DNA from: Gemmobacter megaterium
Lineage (GTDB): Bacteria; Pseudomonadota; Alphaproteobacteria; Rhodobacterales; Rhodobacteraceae
Direction of reading: 5' to 3'
Assembly: GCF_900156815.1 (NCBI RefSeq)
Contig: NZ_FTOT01000002.1
Coordinates: 620,001 to 684,000 of the forward strand
Length of the DNA stretch: 64,000 nt
In this document: positions 1 through 9,060 of the stretch, piece by piece
Layout: each line of letters starts with the position of its first letter
Numbering within the stretch: position 1 is the stretch's first letter
Made by a program: the position numbers and the translations under genes
Notes under the pieces: model-generated
What the model was told of the DNA's origin: nothing
The model's input: only the letters and a program-made list of their open reading frames with translations
The model's database searches: none

Positions 1-32
1 TCGTCGCCTTCCTCTTGACCCTGAAGGACTGA
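1..32 (+). CDS. soxX: SoxX C-terminus (partial, 5' end outside window)
   Basis: The first bases read VAFLLTLKD-stop in frame 3. This is the usual hydrophobic C-terminal end of a small class I c-type cytochrome and lies directly upstream of soxY, where soxX is expected. SoxX is the monoheme partner of SoxA and catalyses oxidative attachment of thiosulfate to SoxY. No heme motif is inside the window, so the assignment rests on position and the last nine residues. Confidence 0.6.
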   Translation, partial: VAFLLTLKD

Positions 33-74
33 CGCCCGCTTCGCGCCGGGCCGCCCAACACGAAGGAGAAACCG

Positions 75-497
75 ATGAAACTTTCACGACGCGATGCGCT
101 CTGGGTCGGCTTTGGCGGTCTGGCGGCCGCAATGCTGCCGGGCTCTGCCGCCCTTGCGAAAACGGTCGAGGAACTGACCACCGCTTTTGCCGGCTCTGCC
201 AGCATCGGCGAAGGCGGGCTGACGCTGACCGCCCCCGAAATCGCGGAAAACGGCAACACGGTTCCGATCGAGGTGAATGCACCCGGCGCCGTCGCCATCA
301 TGCTGATGGCCGCTGGCAACCCCGAACCGGCCGTCGCCACCTTTACCTTTGGTCCGGCGGCTGGTGCCCAGCGGGCTGCGACCCGTATCCGCCTTGCCTC
401 GACCCAGGACGTGATCGCCCTGGCGAAAATGGCGGATGGGTCGGTGATCAAGGCACAGACCACCGTCAAGGTGACCATCGGCGGCTGCGGCGGCTGA
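75..497 (+). CDS. soxY: SoxY, sulfur-carrier subunit of SoxYZ
   Basis: The protein has 140 aa. It begins with a twin-arginine signal (SRRDALWVGFGG, then a hydrophobic stretch to ALA around residue 28) and ends in the hallmark GGCGG, whose cysteine covalently carries sulfur intermediates on a swinging arm. Length and C-terminus match the family. The start follows a GAAGGAG ribosome site. It sits between soxX and soxZ and is 22 nt from soxZ, so the heterodimer partners are probably co-translated; SoxZ has no signal and is expected to be exported with SoxY by Tat. Confidence 0.97.
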   Translation: MKLSRRDALWVGFGGLAAAMLPGSAALAKTVEELTTAFAGSASIGEGGLTLTAPEIAENGNTVPIEVNAPGAVAIMLMAAGNPEPAVATFTFGPAAGAQRAATRIRLASTQDVIALAKMADGSVIKAQTTVKVTIGGCGG

Positions 498-519
498 GTT
501 CAGGAACAGGAGAAACGAC

Positions 520-849
520 ATGGCAAAAGATGCAAAGCCCCGCGTGAAGGTTCCGAAGTCGGCCAAAGCGGGCGAGGTTGTCACCATCAAGGCGCTGATC
601 TCGCACAATATGGAATCCGGCCAGCGCAAGGGCTCGGACGGCAATCTGATCCCGCGGTCCATCATCAACCGCTTCACCTGCGATCTGAACGGGGTGAACG
701 TGGTGGATGTGGCCATCGACCCGGCCGTCTCGACCAACCCCTATTTCGAATTCGACGCCAAGGTCGAGGCCGCAGGCGATTTCAAATTCACGTGGTATGA
801 TGACGACGGCTCCGTCTACGAAGACGTGAAGCCGATCGAAATCGCGTAA
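520..849 (+). CDS. soxZ: SoxZ, partner of SoxY
   Basis: The protein has 109 aa, has no signal peptide and the immunoglobulin-like beta fold typical of SoxZ. The conserved opening PRVKVPKSAKAGEVVTIKAL and the IINRFTC segment are visible. It binds SoxY to form the carrier on which SoxXA, SoxB and SoxCD act in the periplasm. A clear AGGAGA ribosome site precedes the ATG. Family length is about 105-110 aa, so it is complete. Confidence 0.97.
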   Translation: MAKDAKPRVKVPKSAKAGEVVTIKALISHNMESGQRKGSDGNLIPRSIINRFTCDLNGVNVVDVAIDPAVSTNPYFEFDAKVEAAGDFKFTWYDDDGSVYEDVKPIEIA

Positions 850-878
850 AGCCCGCATCCGTCCAGGGAGGAGACGCC

Positions 879-1751
879 ATGGGGCGCTTTACCAAGACTA
901 CAAGAACACTGGCCGCAACGGCCCTTGGCCTTGCCATATCGGGCGCGGCCTTCGCTGGCCCGGCAGAGGATGAACTGGTCATCGAAACCGAAGACGGTGC
1001 CGTCGAGATCGTGACCAAAACCGATGCCCCGCCGTATCTGGATGGCGCCTTGACCGAGATCTATTCGGGCTGGCTGTTCCGCGACGATGCGACCAGGGAC
1101 ATGGAGCGGGACGATTTTGACAACCCCGCCATGGTGTTCGTGGATCGCGGGATCGACAAATGGAATGCCGCGATGGGCAAGAACGGCGAAAGCTGCGCCG
1201 GCTGCCACCAGGGCCCCGAGTCGATGGCTGGTCTGCGGGCCGAGATGCCCCGAGTCGATGCCAAGACCGGCAAGCTGATGATCATGGAGGACTACGTCAA
1301 CAACTGCGTCACCGAGCGTATGGGCCTGGAGCCGTGGGGCATGACCTCGGCCAACATGAAAGACATGCTCTCGGTCATCTCGCTGCAATCGCGCGGGATG
1401 CCGGTCAAGGTTGCGATCGACGGGCCTGCCGCCCCGTTCTGGGAAAAGGGCAAAGAGATCTACTACACCCGGTATGGTCAGCTTGAAATGTCCTGCGCGA
1501 ATTGCCACGAGGACAATTACGGCAACATGATCCGTGCCGACCACCTGAGCCAGGGGCAGATCAACGGCTTTCCGACCTACCGGCTGAAAGATGCAGGCAT
1601 GGTCACGGTGCAGCAGCGGTTCGTCGGCTGCGTGCGCGATACCCGTGCCGAAACCTTCAAGGCCGGATCCGACGAGTTCAAGGCGCTGGAACTTTACGTC
1701 GCCTCGCGCGGCGCGGGTCTGAGCGTCGAGGGCGTTTCGGTCCGGCACTAA
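879..1751 (+). CDS. soxA: SoxA, diheme c-type cytochrome of SoxXA
   Basis: The protein has 290 aa with a Sec-type signal ending near AFA (residue 26). Two CxxCH heme sites are visible, C106-AGC-H110 and C206-ANC-H210, so this is the diheme form of SoxA. C251 in the VGCVRDTR segment corresponds to the catalytic heme ligand that carries a persulfide in studied SoxA proteins; C143 may be the ligand of the other heme. With SoxX it attaches thiosulfate to the SoxY cysteine. The start is set by GGGAGGAG eight bases upstream. A strong stem-loop follows the gene. Confidence 0.97.
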   Translation: MGRFTKTTRTLAATALGLAISGAAFAGPAEDELVIETEDGAVEIVTKTDAPPYLDGALTEIYSGWLFRDDATRDMERDDFDNPAMVFVDRGIDKWNAAMGKNGESCAGCHQGPESMAGLRAEMPRVDAKTGKLMIMEDYVNNCVTERMGLEPWGMTSANMKDMLSVISLQSRGMPVKVAIDGPAAPFWEKGKEIYYTRYGQLEMSCANCHEDNYGNMIRADHLSQGQINGFPTYRLKDAGMVTVQQRFVGCVRDTRAETFKAGSDEFKALELYVASRGAGLSVEGVSVRH

Positions 1752-1756
1752 GATTT

Positions 1757-1783
1757 GGGGCCGCCGGTTCGCCCGGCGGCCCC
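1757..1783 (+). repeat. GC-rich stem-loop between soxA and soxB
   Basis: An 11-bp perfect inverted repeat (1757-1767 with 1773-1783, loop TTCGC) lies a few bases after the soxA stop. No T-run follows, so it does not look like a standard intrinsic terminator. It may stabilise the upstream mRNA or set soxA/soxB stoichiometry. Confidence 0.6.
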
Positions 1784-1879
1784 CTGCAACAGACCAAAAC
1801 AGACCGTCATGGGGCAACCGCCTGATGCGCTTTGGCGCAACGGTTTTGTGTTGTCCAACGATTACAGGAGTGTCCGGGG

Positions 1880-3571
1880 ATGATCACCCGCCGCGAGTTT
1901 TTTCAGGCCGCCATGGCCACCACAGCCATCTATGGCGCGTCGGGCTTTGGCAACTGGTCGCGGCTGGCGGCGCAGCAAATGCTGACCCAGGACCAGTTGC
2001 TGCAATTCGACGATTTCGGCAATGTGACCCTGATCCATATCACCGACATCCACGCCCAGCTCAAGCCGATCTGGTTCCGCGAACCAGAGATCAATCTAGG
2101 CGTCGGCGCGGCCAAGGGGCAGGTGCCGCATGTCACCGGGACCGAGTTCCAGCAGATGTTCGGCATCGCCCCCGGATCGGCCGATGCCTACGCCCTGACC
2201 TACACCGATTTCGAGTCGCTGGCCCGCACCTACGGCAAGATGGGCGGCATGGATCGCGTGGCGACCGTGGTGAAATCCATCCGCGCGGCACGCCCAGAGG
2301 CGCTGCTGCTGGATGGCGGCGACACCTGGCACGGCTCGATGACCTCGCTTCTGACCAAGGGGCAGGACATGGTCAACGTGATGAATGCCCTTGGCACCGA
2401 AGCGATGACCAGCCATTGGGAATGGACCTTTGGCACCGAACGGGTGCAGGAAATCGTCGAAGGGCTGCCCTTCCCCTTCCTTGGCGCCAATATCTTTGAT
2501 GCCGAATGGGACGAACCGGCCTTCGAGCCCTACAAGATCTTTGAACGGGGCGGTGTACGCATCGCCGTGATCGGCCAGGCCTTCCCCTATATGCCGATTG
2601 CCAACCCGCGCTGGATGTTCCCCGAATTTTCCTTCGGCATCCGCGAAGAGAATATGCAGAAATTGGTGGATGAGGTGCGCGCCGAAGGCGCCGATCTGGT
2701 GGTCTGCCTGTCGCACAACGGCTTTGACGTCGACAAGAAAATGGCCGGGCGCGTCAAGGGCATCGACGTCATCCTGACCGGCCATACCCATGACGCGGTG
2801 CCAGAGCCCGTTCTGGTGGGCGACACCATCCTGATCGCCAGCGGATCGAACGGCAAGTTCGTGTCCCGCGTCGATCTGGATGTGCGCGATGGCCGCATGA
2901 TGGGCTTCCGGCACAAGCTGATCCCGATCTTCTCGGATGTGATCACGCCCGATGCCGAGATGGCCGCGCTGATCGACGCCGAACGCGAACCGTTCAAGGC
3001 GCAGCTTGAGGAAAAGATCGGCACCACCGAAAGCCTGCTCTATCGGCGCGGCAATTTCAACGGCACCTGGGATGACCTGATCTGCGATGCGATCCGGTCC
3101 GAGCGCGACGCCCAGATCGCCATGTCGCCCGGCGTGCGCTGGGGCACCACCCTGCTGCCAGGCGATGCGATCACCCGCGAGGATATCCACAACGTCACCA
3201 GCATGACCTATGGCAAATGCTACCGCACCGAAATGACGGGCGAGATGCTGAAGACCATTCTGGAAGACGTGGCCGACAACATCTTCAACACCGACCCCTA
3301 TTACCAGCAGGGCGGCGACATGGTGCGCGTGGGCGGGCTGGCCTATGCCATCGACGTGTCCAAACCCATTGGCGAGCGGATCAGCGCAATGGCACTGGTC
3401 GACACTGGCGAGGCGATCGACGCGGCCAAGTCCTATACGGTCGCCGGCTGGGCCTCGGTCAACGAAGGCACCGAAGGGCCGCAGATCTGGGATGTCATCG
3501 AATCCCACATCAAGAAGATCGGCACCGTCCGTCTTGAACCCAACACCTCGGTCACCGTGACCGGCATCTGA
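1880..3571 (+). CDS. soxB: SoxB, sulfate thiol esterase (sulfate-releasing hydrolase)
   Basis: The protein has 563 aa from the ATG at 1880. That start is preferred over the in-frame upstream ATG at 1832 because an AGGAG site lies 9 nt before it and the Tat-like signal TRREFFQAAMA begins there. The metallophosphoesterase motifs ITDIHAQ (D56, H58), DGGDTWHG (residues 145-152), SHNG and TGHTHD are present, followed by a 5'-nucleotidase-type C-terminal domain. The dimanganese enzyme hydrolyses sulfate from the SoxY-bound intermediate. It lies between soxA and soxC as in Paracoccus. Confidence 0.97.
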   Translation: MITRREFFQAAMATTAIYGASGFGNWSRLAAQQMLTQDQLLQFDDFGNVTLIHITDIHAQLKPIWFREPEINLGVGAAKGQVPHVTGTEFQQMFGIAPGSADAYALTYTDFESLARTYGKMGGMDRVATVVKSIRAARPEALLLDGGDTWHGSMTSLLTKGQDMVNVMNALGTEAMTSHWEWTFGTERVQEIVEGLPFPFLGANIFDAEWDEPAFEPYKIFERGGVRIAVIGQAFPYMPIANPRWMFPEFSFGIREENMQKLVDEVRAEGADLVVCLSHNGFDVDKKMAGRVKGIDVILTGHTHDAVPEPVLVGDTILIASGSNGKFVSRVDLDVRDGRMMGFRHKLIPIFSDVITPDAEMAALIDAEREPFKAQLEEKIGTTESLLYRRGNFNGTWDDLICDAIRSERDAQIAMSPGVRWGTTLLPGDAITREDIHNVTSMTYGKCYRTEMTGEMLKTILEDVADNIFNTDPYYQQGGDMVRVGGLAYAIDVSKPIGERISAMALVDTGEAIDAAKSYTVAGWASVNEGTEGPQIWDVIESHIKKIGTVRLEPNTSVTVTGI

Positions 3572-3593
3572 CACGACCAAGGAGTGTTCGCCC

Positions 3594-4868
3594 ATGAATA
3601 ATGACGAACCCGAAACCGGCACCTCGCGCCGCGGCTTCCTGCGCCAGACCGCGCTGGCAGGCGCGGGGCTGGTGGCCGGCACCATCGCAGCCCGCGCCGA
3701 AGGCGCCGATCCGCTGATTACCGAAGTTCAGCCCTGGGCAACCGAATTCGGCGACCCGGTGGATGCCGTGCCCTATGGCATGCCCATCCGCTTTGAACAG
3801 CATGTGGTGCGGCGCAATGTGGAATGGCTGACGGAAAGCCCTGTCAGCTCCATCAACTTCACGCCGATCCACGCGCTGGAAGGCACGATCACCCCGCAAG
3901 GCTGCGCCTTCGAGCGTCACCATTCGGGCGCGATCGAGCTGTCCAAGGCGGACTACCGCCTGATGATCAACGGCCTGGTCGAACGGCCTTTGGTATTCAC
4001 CTTCGAGGATCTGCTGCGTTTCCCCCGCGCCACCGTCACGGCCTTTTGCGAATGCGCGGCGAATGGCGGGATGGAATGGGGCGGCGCCCAGTTGGAAGGC
4101 TGCCAGTTCACCCAAGGCATGATCCACAACATGGAATATGTCGGCGTGCCGCTGCGGGCATTGCTGGACGAAGCCGGGGTCAAGCCCGAGGGCAAATGGC
4201 TTTACGCCGAAGGGGCCGATGCCTCGTCCAATGGCCGCTCTATCCCGATGGAAAAGGCGCTGGATGACGTGATGCTCGCCTTTTATGCCAATGGCGAGGC
4301 ACTGCGGAAAGAACATGGCTACCCTGCCCGTCTGGTCGTTCCCGGCTGGGAAGGCAACATGTGGGTAAAATGGGTCCGCCGTCTGGGCGTCTATGACCAG
4401 GCGGTCGAAAGCCGCGAGGAAACCTCGAAATACACCGATCTGATGCCCGATGGCCGCGCCCGGAAATGGACCTGGGTGATGGATGCGAAATCCGTGATCA
4501 CGGCACCCAGCCCGCAGGTGCCAATCCGCCATGGCAAGGGCCCGCTTGTGATCACGGGCCTCGCATGGTCCGGCAACGGGCGCGTCACACGGGTGGATGT
4601 ATCGCTGGACGGTGGCAAGAACTGGACCGAGGCACGCATCACGGGGGACGCGAAATCCAAGGCGCTGACCCGGTTCCACCTGGATATCGACTGGGACGGA
4701 TCCGAGATGCTGCTGCAATCGCGCGCCATCGACGAGACGGGCTATGTCCAGCCGACCAAGGATGCGCTGCGTGAGATCCGTGGCCGCAACAACGTCTATC
4801 ACAACAACGGGATCCAGACCTGGTGGGTCAAGGCCGACGGGGAGGTCGAGAATGTCGAAGTCGCTTAA
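3594..4868 (+). CDS. soxC: SoxC, molybdenum subunit of sulfane dehydrogenase SoxCD
   Basis: The protein has 424 aa with a twin-arginine signal (SRRGFLRQTALAGAG, residues 11-25). It has a sulfite-oxidase molybdopterin domain in which C154 (CECAANGG) is the expected Mo ligand, and a C-terminal Mo-co dimerisation domain of immunoglobulin type (about residues 300-415). With SoxD it takes six electrons from the SoxY-bound sulfane sulfur. The presence of soxCD predicts complete oxidation to sulfate rather than sulfur globule storage. The 3' end overlaps soxD. Confidence 0.97.
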   Translation: MNNDEPETGTSRRGFLRQTALAGAGLVAGTIAARAEGADPLITEVQPWATEFGDPVDAVPYGMPIRFEQHVVRRNVEWLTESPVSSINFTPIHALEGTITPQGCAFERHHSGAIELSKADYRLMINGLVERPLVFTFEDLLRFPRATVTAFCECAANGGMEWGGAQLEGCQFTQGMIHNMEYVGVPLRALLDEAGVKPEGKWLYAEGADASSNGRSIPMEKALDDVMLAFYANGEALRKEHGYPARLVVPGWEGNMWVKWVRRLGVYDQAVESREETSKYTDLMPDGRARKWTWVMDAKSVITAPSPQVPIRHGKGPLVITGLAWSGNGRVTRVDVSLDGGKNWTEARITGDAKSKALTRFHLDIDWDGSEMLLQSRAIDETGYVQPTKDALREIRGRNNVYHNNGIQTWWVKADGEVENVEVA

Positions 4869-5949
4869 GCTGTTTCTGGGCTCGGCGCTGGCGGTTTCGG
4901 TCCTGGCCGGTCCGGCGCTGGCGCAATCGCTTGGCCTGGGTCGCGTCGCGCTGCCCGAGGAAGTTTCCGCCTGGGACGTTGCCGTCCTGCCCGATGGTCA
5001 GGGCCTGCGCCCCGGATCCGGCGATGTGGAAACCGGCGAGTCGGTGTTCGGAGAGCATTGCGCCTCGTGCCACGGCGATTTCGCCGAAGGGCTGGACAGT
5101 TGGCCCGTTCTGGCCGGTGGTGACGGCACGCTGACCGACCCGCGCCCGGTCAAGACCATCGGCAGCTACTGGCCCTATCTGTCCACCGTCTATGACTATA
5201 TCCACCGCTCGATGCCATTTGGCGCGGCGCAGACGCTATCGGTGGACGACACCTATGCCATCACCGCCTTCCTGCTGTATTCCAACGGTCTGGTGGATGA
5301 TGATTTCGTCCTGTCCGACACGAATTTCACCGAAGTTGTGCTGCCGAACGCGGATGGGTTCTATGCCGATGACCGGCCGGAAACCGAATATCCGCTGTTC
5401 TCGCAAGCGCCCTGCATGACCGACTGCCTGCCCTCGGTGAGCGTCACCAAGCGCGCGGTCGAACTGAATGTCACGCCAAGGGATCCGGACGGCAAACCTG
5501 CGGGCACCCTGCCCGACCTGCACGCCGCAGCGGTTTCTGCCGCCACGGAGCCGGAGGCGGCAACCGAAGCCGCCGCCGCGACCGAAGCCGAGCCCGAGCC
5601 CGCAGCCGAGGTGGTCGCCGCCGTGGACCCGGCCCTGATTGCCGAAGGCGAGAAGGTGTTCAAGAAATGCGCTGCGTGCCACAAGGTCGGCGACAAGGCG
5701 CGAAACGGCACCGGCCCCTTGCTGAACAACATCGTTGGCCATCCGGCCGGGCAGATCGACGGTTTCAAATATTCCAAACCGCTGCTGACCATGGCAGACT
5801 CCGGTCTGGTCTGGGATGAAGCGTCGCTGGATGCATTCCTGGCCAATCCAAAGGGCTTCATGAAGGGAACCAGAATGTCGTTCGCAGGGCTCAAGAAGCA
5901 GGACGAACGCGCGGCAGTCATCGCCTATCTGTCCACGTTCAACGACTGA
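4852..5949 (+). CDS. soxD: SoxD, diheme cytochrome subunit of SoxCD
   Basis: The protein has 365 aa, starting inside the end of soxC (17-base overlap) behind GGGGAGG. A Sec signal ends at ALA (residue 24). Heme sites are C70-ASC-H74 and C273-AAC-H277. The two cytochrome domains are joined by a low-complexity Ala/Glu linker at residues 225-258. The second domain resembles mitochondrial-type cytochrome c, with GTRM carrying the likely Met ligand. It accepts electrons from SoxC. The tight overlap suggests translational coupling of the two subunits. Confidence 0.96.
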   Translation: MSKSLKLFLGSALAVSVLAGPALAQSLGLGRVALPEEVSAWDVAVLPDGQGLRPGSGDVETGESVFGEHCASCHGDFAEGLDSWPVLAGGDGTLTDPRPVKTIGSYWPYLSTVYDYIHRSMPFGAAQTLSVDDTYAITAFLLYSNGLVDDDFVLSDTNFTEVVLPNADGFYADDRPETEYPLFSQAPCMTDCLPSVSVTKRAVELNVTPRDPDGKPAGTLPDLHAAAVSAATEPEAATEAAAATEAEPEPAAEVVAAVDPALIAEGEKVFKKCAACHKVGDKARNGTGPLLNNIVGHPAGQIDGFKYSKPLLTMADSGLVWDEASLDAFLANPKGFMKGTRMSFAGLKKQDERAAVIAYLSTFND

Positions 5950-5954
5950 TCGCC

Positions 5955-6659
5955 ATGAGGCGCGTGCTCTCTCTTGCGCTTCTGATCGTCGCCATGGGGT
6001 CGGGCCCCGTGGCGGCGGACGTCATAGGTGACGCCGAACGCGGGGCCACGCTGTACAAACGCCAGTGTTCCGCCTGCCACCAGATCGGCCCCGATGCGGT
6101 GAACCGCGTCGGTCCGCGTCTGAACGGGATTTTCGGCCGCCGGGCGGGCGCGCTGGAGGATTTCAAATACTCCAAGCCCATGGCGCGAATGGGCGCCGAT
6201 GGCCTGACATGGACACTGGACACCCTGCACGCCTATGTTGAAAATCCCAAGGCGCTGGTGTCGGGAACCCGGATGAACTATCGCGGCATGGCAGATGCCG
6301 AGGCCCGCGGCGCGCTGCTGGCCTATCTGCGCGAATGGTCCGACAAGCCGCAGAACATCCCCGAAGCGGAGCCGACCGCCCTCAAGACCAATCCTGACCT
6401 GTCGCCTGCCATCCTCGCGCTGAAGGGGGATGCGGATTACGGCGAATACCTCGCCGCCGAATGCAGCACCTGCCACAGGGCGGATGGCTCGGACCAAGGG
6501 ATTCCAGCGATCAATGGCTGGCCGGAAGAAGACTTCGTGGTTGCGATGCACGCCTACAAGCAAAAGCTGCGCCCCCATCCTGTCATGCAGATGATGGCCG
6601 GGCGGCTGTCAAACGACGAGATTGCGGCGCTGGCAGCCTGGTTTGCCACGCTCGACTAG
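5955..6659 (+). CDS. soxE: SoxE-type diheme cytochrome c
   Basis: The protein has 234 aa. A short Sec signal is followed by a class I cytochrome c domain (C38-SAC-H42, Met in GTRMNYRG) and a second, smaller heme domain (C170-STC-H174). It lies 5 nt after soxD and immediately before soxF, the soxE position in Paracoccus. SoxE and SoxF resemble the cytochrome and flavoprotein subunits of sulfide dehydrogenase; the pair is not essential for thiosulfate oxidation in studied strains. There is no clear ribosome site, so translation probably depends on soxD. Confidence 0.9.
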   Translation: MRRVLSLALLIVAMGSGPVAADVIGDAERGATLYKRQCSACHQIGPDAVNRVGPRLNGIFGRRAGALEDFKYSKPMARMGADGLTWTLDTLHAYVENPKALVSGTRMNYRGMADAEARGALLAYLREWSDKPQNIPEAEPTALKTNPDLSPAILALKGDADYGEYLAAECSTCHRADGSDQGIPAINGWPEEDFVVAMHAYKQKLRPHPVMQMMAGRLSNDEIAALAAWFATLD

Positions 6660-6673
6660 ACCTGGGGGGCGAT

Positions 6674-6693
6674 CCGGCATGGGAGGATGCCGG
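6674..6693 (+). repeat. Stem-loop after soxE
   Basis: A perfect 7-bp stem (CCGGCAT / ATGCCGG) with loop GGGAGG lies 14 bases past the soxE stop, with no U-tract. The loop holds a second copy of the GGGAGGATGC string that is also the soxF ribosome-binding region at 6811. Confidence 0.45.
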
Positions 6694-6744
6694 AGAACAA
6701 CGTTCCACCAAGGTCTCAATACAAGGAAGAATCGCGCTTTTTGT

Positions 6745-6776
6745 GCGCTTTTTCAATAGTTTACAATGGAATCGGG
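6745..6776 (+). promoter_or_regulatory. Possible internal promoter for soxFGH
   Basis: The 163-base soxE-soxF gap has an AT-rich centre unlike the rest of the operon. TTGTGC followed after 15 bases by TACAAT (ending near 6774) is a plausible sigma-70-type pair. soxFGH could thus be expressed apart from soxXYZABCDE. This is based on inspection only. Confidence 0.3.
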
Positions 6777-6822
6777 AACAGGGAAACTGGTTTCTACCCG
6801 ATCCAACCGTGGGAGGATGCAC

Positions 6823-8085
6823 ATGACAATGAACAGACGCCTGTTTCTGGGCACCATGGCCGCTGGCAGCGCCATTCTGTCGGCCCCGATGGTGCTTGGC
6901 CAGGCCAAGCCCCGTGTCGTCGTCATCGGCGGCGGCGCCGGTGGTGCCACCGCAGCGCGCTATCTGGCCAAGGACAGCCAGGGCGCGCTGGATGTGACGC
7001 TGATCGAGGCAAATCCGATCTATACCACCTGCTTTTTCTCGAACCTCTATATCGGAGGATTCTACAACTTCGAGGATCTCCAACACGGATATGACAAGAT
7101 TGCCGCAGGCGGCGTGACTGTCATCAACGATCTTGCCACCGGCGTGGACCGCGCCGCCAAGACCGTCACGCTGGCAGGTGGGCAGACAGTGCCCTACGAC
7201 CGGCTGGTTCTGTCGCCGGGCATCGACTTCAGGGAAGGCTCGGTCGCCGGCTGGTCCGTCGCCGATGCCGAGGTGATGCCTCATGCCTACAAGGCCGGTC
7301 CGCAGACGCAACTGCTCAAGGCCCAGATCGAGGCCATGCCCCAGGGCGGCACCTTTGCCATGATCGCCCCGCCCAACCCCTACCGCTGCCCGCCCGGACC
7401 CTACGAGCGGATCAGCATGGTTGCTTGGTATCTCAAGCAGAACAACCCCACCGCCAAGATCCTGATCGCAGACCCCAAGGAGAATTTCTCCAAGAAGGCG
7501 CTGTTCGAAGAAGGCTGGGGGCGGCATTACAGCGGGATGGTCGAATGGGTCGGCCCCGACATGGGTGGAAACGAGATCGAGGTGCGCCCCGGCAGCATGG
7601 AAGTGCTGATCGACGGCGAAGTCACCAAGGTTGACGTCTGCAACGTCATCCCCGGCCAGGTCGCAGGCCAGATTGCCGCCTTGGCGGGCGTCACGGCGGA
7701 CAGCGGATGGGCGCCGGTGGACCCGGCCAACATGCGGTCGAAGATGGACGAGAATATCTGGGTTCTGGGCGATTCCAGCGCGCAGGGCGACATGCCGAAG
7801 TCCGGATTCTCGGCCAACAGCCAGGCCAAGATCGCCGCCATGGCCATTCGCGGCGACCTGCTGGGCAGCCGCGTGTTCCCGGCCAAATACTCCAACACCT
7901 GCTGGTCGCTGATCGCCGCCGATGATGGCGTCAAGGTCGGCGCGGCCTATGAACCGACCCCGGAAAAGATTGCCAGCGTCGAAAGCTTCATCAGCCAGAC
8001 TGGCGAGGATGCGGCCCTGCGCAAGGCAACCTATGAGGAAAGCCTGGGCTGGTATGCCGGGATCACCGCCGACATGTTCGGCTGA
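6823..8085 (+). CDS. soxF: SoxF, FAD-dependent sulfide dehydrogenase flavoprotein
   Basis: The protein has 420 aa from the ATG at 6823, six bases after GGAGG; an ATG at 6829 is also possible and one at 6766 lacks a site. A Tat signal (NRRLFLGTMAAGS) is followed by the FAD dinucleotide fold VVVIGGGAGG and a C-terminal FCSD-type flavin-binding region containing NTCWSL. Redox cysteines typical of flavocytochrome c sulfide dehydrogenases are visible, including C in TCFFSN. The likely electron acceptor is SoxE. SoxF enhances thiosulfate oxidation in Paracoccus. Confidence 0.94.
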   Translation: MTMNRRLFLGTMAAGSAILSAPMVLGQAKPRVVVIGGGAGGATAARYLAKDSQGALDVTLIEANPIYTTCFFSNLYIGGFYNFEDLQHGYDKIAAGGVTVINDLATGVDRAAKTVTLAGGQTVPYDRLVLSPGIDFREGSVAGWSVADAEVMPHAYKAGPQTQLLKAQIEAMPQGGTFAMIAPPNPYRCPPGPYERISMVAWYLKQNNPTAKILIADPKENFSKKALFEEGWGRHYSGMVEWVGPDMGGNEIEVRPGSMEVLIDGEVTKVDVCNVIPGQVAGQIAALAGVTADSGWAPVDPANMRSKMDENIWVLGDSSAQGDMPKSGFSANSQAKIAAMAIRGDLLGSRVFPAKYSNTCWSLIAADDGVKVGAAYEPTPEKIASVESFISQTGEDAALRKATYEESLGWYAGITADMFG

Positions 8086-8106
8086 TCCTTTCAACTTTCG
8101 GGACAG

Positions 8107-8130
8107 GCGGCCCCTGTTGCGGGGGCCGCC
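8107..8130 (+). repeat. Stem-loop between soxF and soxG
   Basis: A 9-bp inverted repeat (GGCGGCCCC at 8107 with GGGGCCGCC ending at 8130) in the 63-base gap, with no following T-run. It is the same kind of intra-operon hairpin as at 1757. Confidence 0.5.
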
Positions 8131-8148
8131 ACAAGACAAAGGTACACC

Positions 8149-9057
8149 ATGCTGACCCGCCGCCACATCCTGCTGGGCGCTGCCGCGCTGACCATGCCGA
8201 TCGCCCCCCGCCGTCTATGGGCGGGAACTTCGCTGGACATGGGCGGCCTGCGCATCGACACGCTGTCCGATGGCAATCTGGTGCTGCCGGGCAATTTTGC
8301 CTTTGGCGACATGTCGCCCGAAGAAATCGCTGCGCTGGTGGCCCGCCATGGGCTGTCTGCGGATCAACTGACCCCGCCCTGCAACCTGACCTTGCTGCGC
8401 GACGGCACCCATACCGTGCTGTTCGACGTCGGCGCGGGGCCGGATTTCATGCCAAGTGCAGGCAAGCTGGCCGATGCGCTGGACGCGCTGGGGCTGAGCC
8501 CGGACGAGATCACCCATGTCGTGTTCACCCATGCCCATCCCGATCATCTGTGGGGCCTGCTGGATGAGTTCGACGACCCCATATTCCCCGACGCCGCCTA
8601 TCTGATCGGCGCCGATGAACTTGCCTACTGGACCGATCCCGCAACGGTGGAGACGATCCGCGAAGACCGCAAGACCTTTGCCGTTGGTGCCGCCCGGCGG
8701 CTGGAGGCCATCGCAGATCGCATCACGACGCTGGCCGATGGCGACGAGGTGCTGCCCGGCCTGATCGCCCGCCTGACGCCGGGCCATACGCCGGGCCACA
8801 TGAGCTTTGACATCAGCGGCCCCGACGGCACTGTGGTGGTGATCGGCGATGCCATCGGCAATCACCACATCGCCTTTGACCAGCCCGACCGGCCCTCGGG
8901 CTCGGATCAGGATCCCGAACTTGGTGCTGCCACCCGCGTGGCACTGATGGACCGGCTGGCCGAACGTGGCGATCTGATCGTCGGCTTTCACCTGCCCGGC
9001 GGTGGCCTGGGTCGCGTGGAACGTGACGGTGCCGCCTATCGCTTTGTCGAGGTCTGA
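8149..9057 (+). CDS. soxG: SoxG, periplasmic metallo-beta-lactamase-fold hydrolase
   Basis: The protein has 302 aa with a Tat-like signal (TRRHILLGAAALT). The metallo-beta-lactamase fold has the full metal motif THAHPDH (H128, H130, D132, H133), then LTPGHTPGH and the later GDA aspartate. It sits between soxF and soxH as in Paracoccus pantotrophus. Its role in thiosulfate oxidation is not settled; hydrolysis of a thioester- or persulfide-type intermediate is a guess from the fold. Confidence 0.85.
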   Translation: MLTRRHILLGAAALTMPIAPRRLWAGTSLDMGGLRIDTLSDGNLVLPGNFAFGDMSPEEIAALVARHGLSADQLTPPCNLTLLRDGTHTVLFDVGAGPDFMPSAGKLADALDALGLSPDEITHVVFTHAHPDHLWGLLDEFDDPIFPDAAYLIGADELAYWTDPATVETIREDRKTFAVGAARRLEAIADRITTLADGDEVLPGLIARLTPGHTPGHMSFDISGPDGTVVVIGDAIGNHHIAFDQPDRPSGSDQDPELGAATRVALMDRLAERGDLIVGFHLPGGGLGRVERDGAAYRFVEV

Positions 9058-9060
9058 ACC

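Noticed and set aside
2096-3685. A 529-codon minus-strand frame opposite soxB
   Set aside because: Same antisense-shadow pattern; soxB carries all the conserved motifs.
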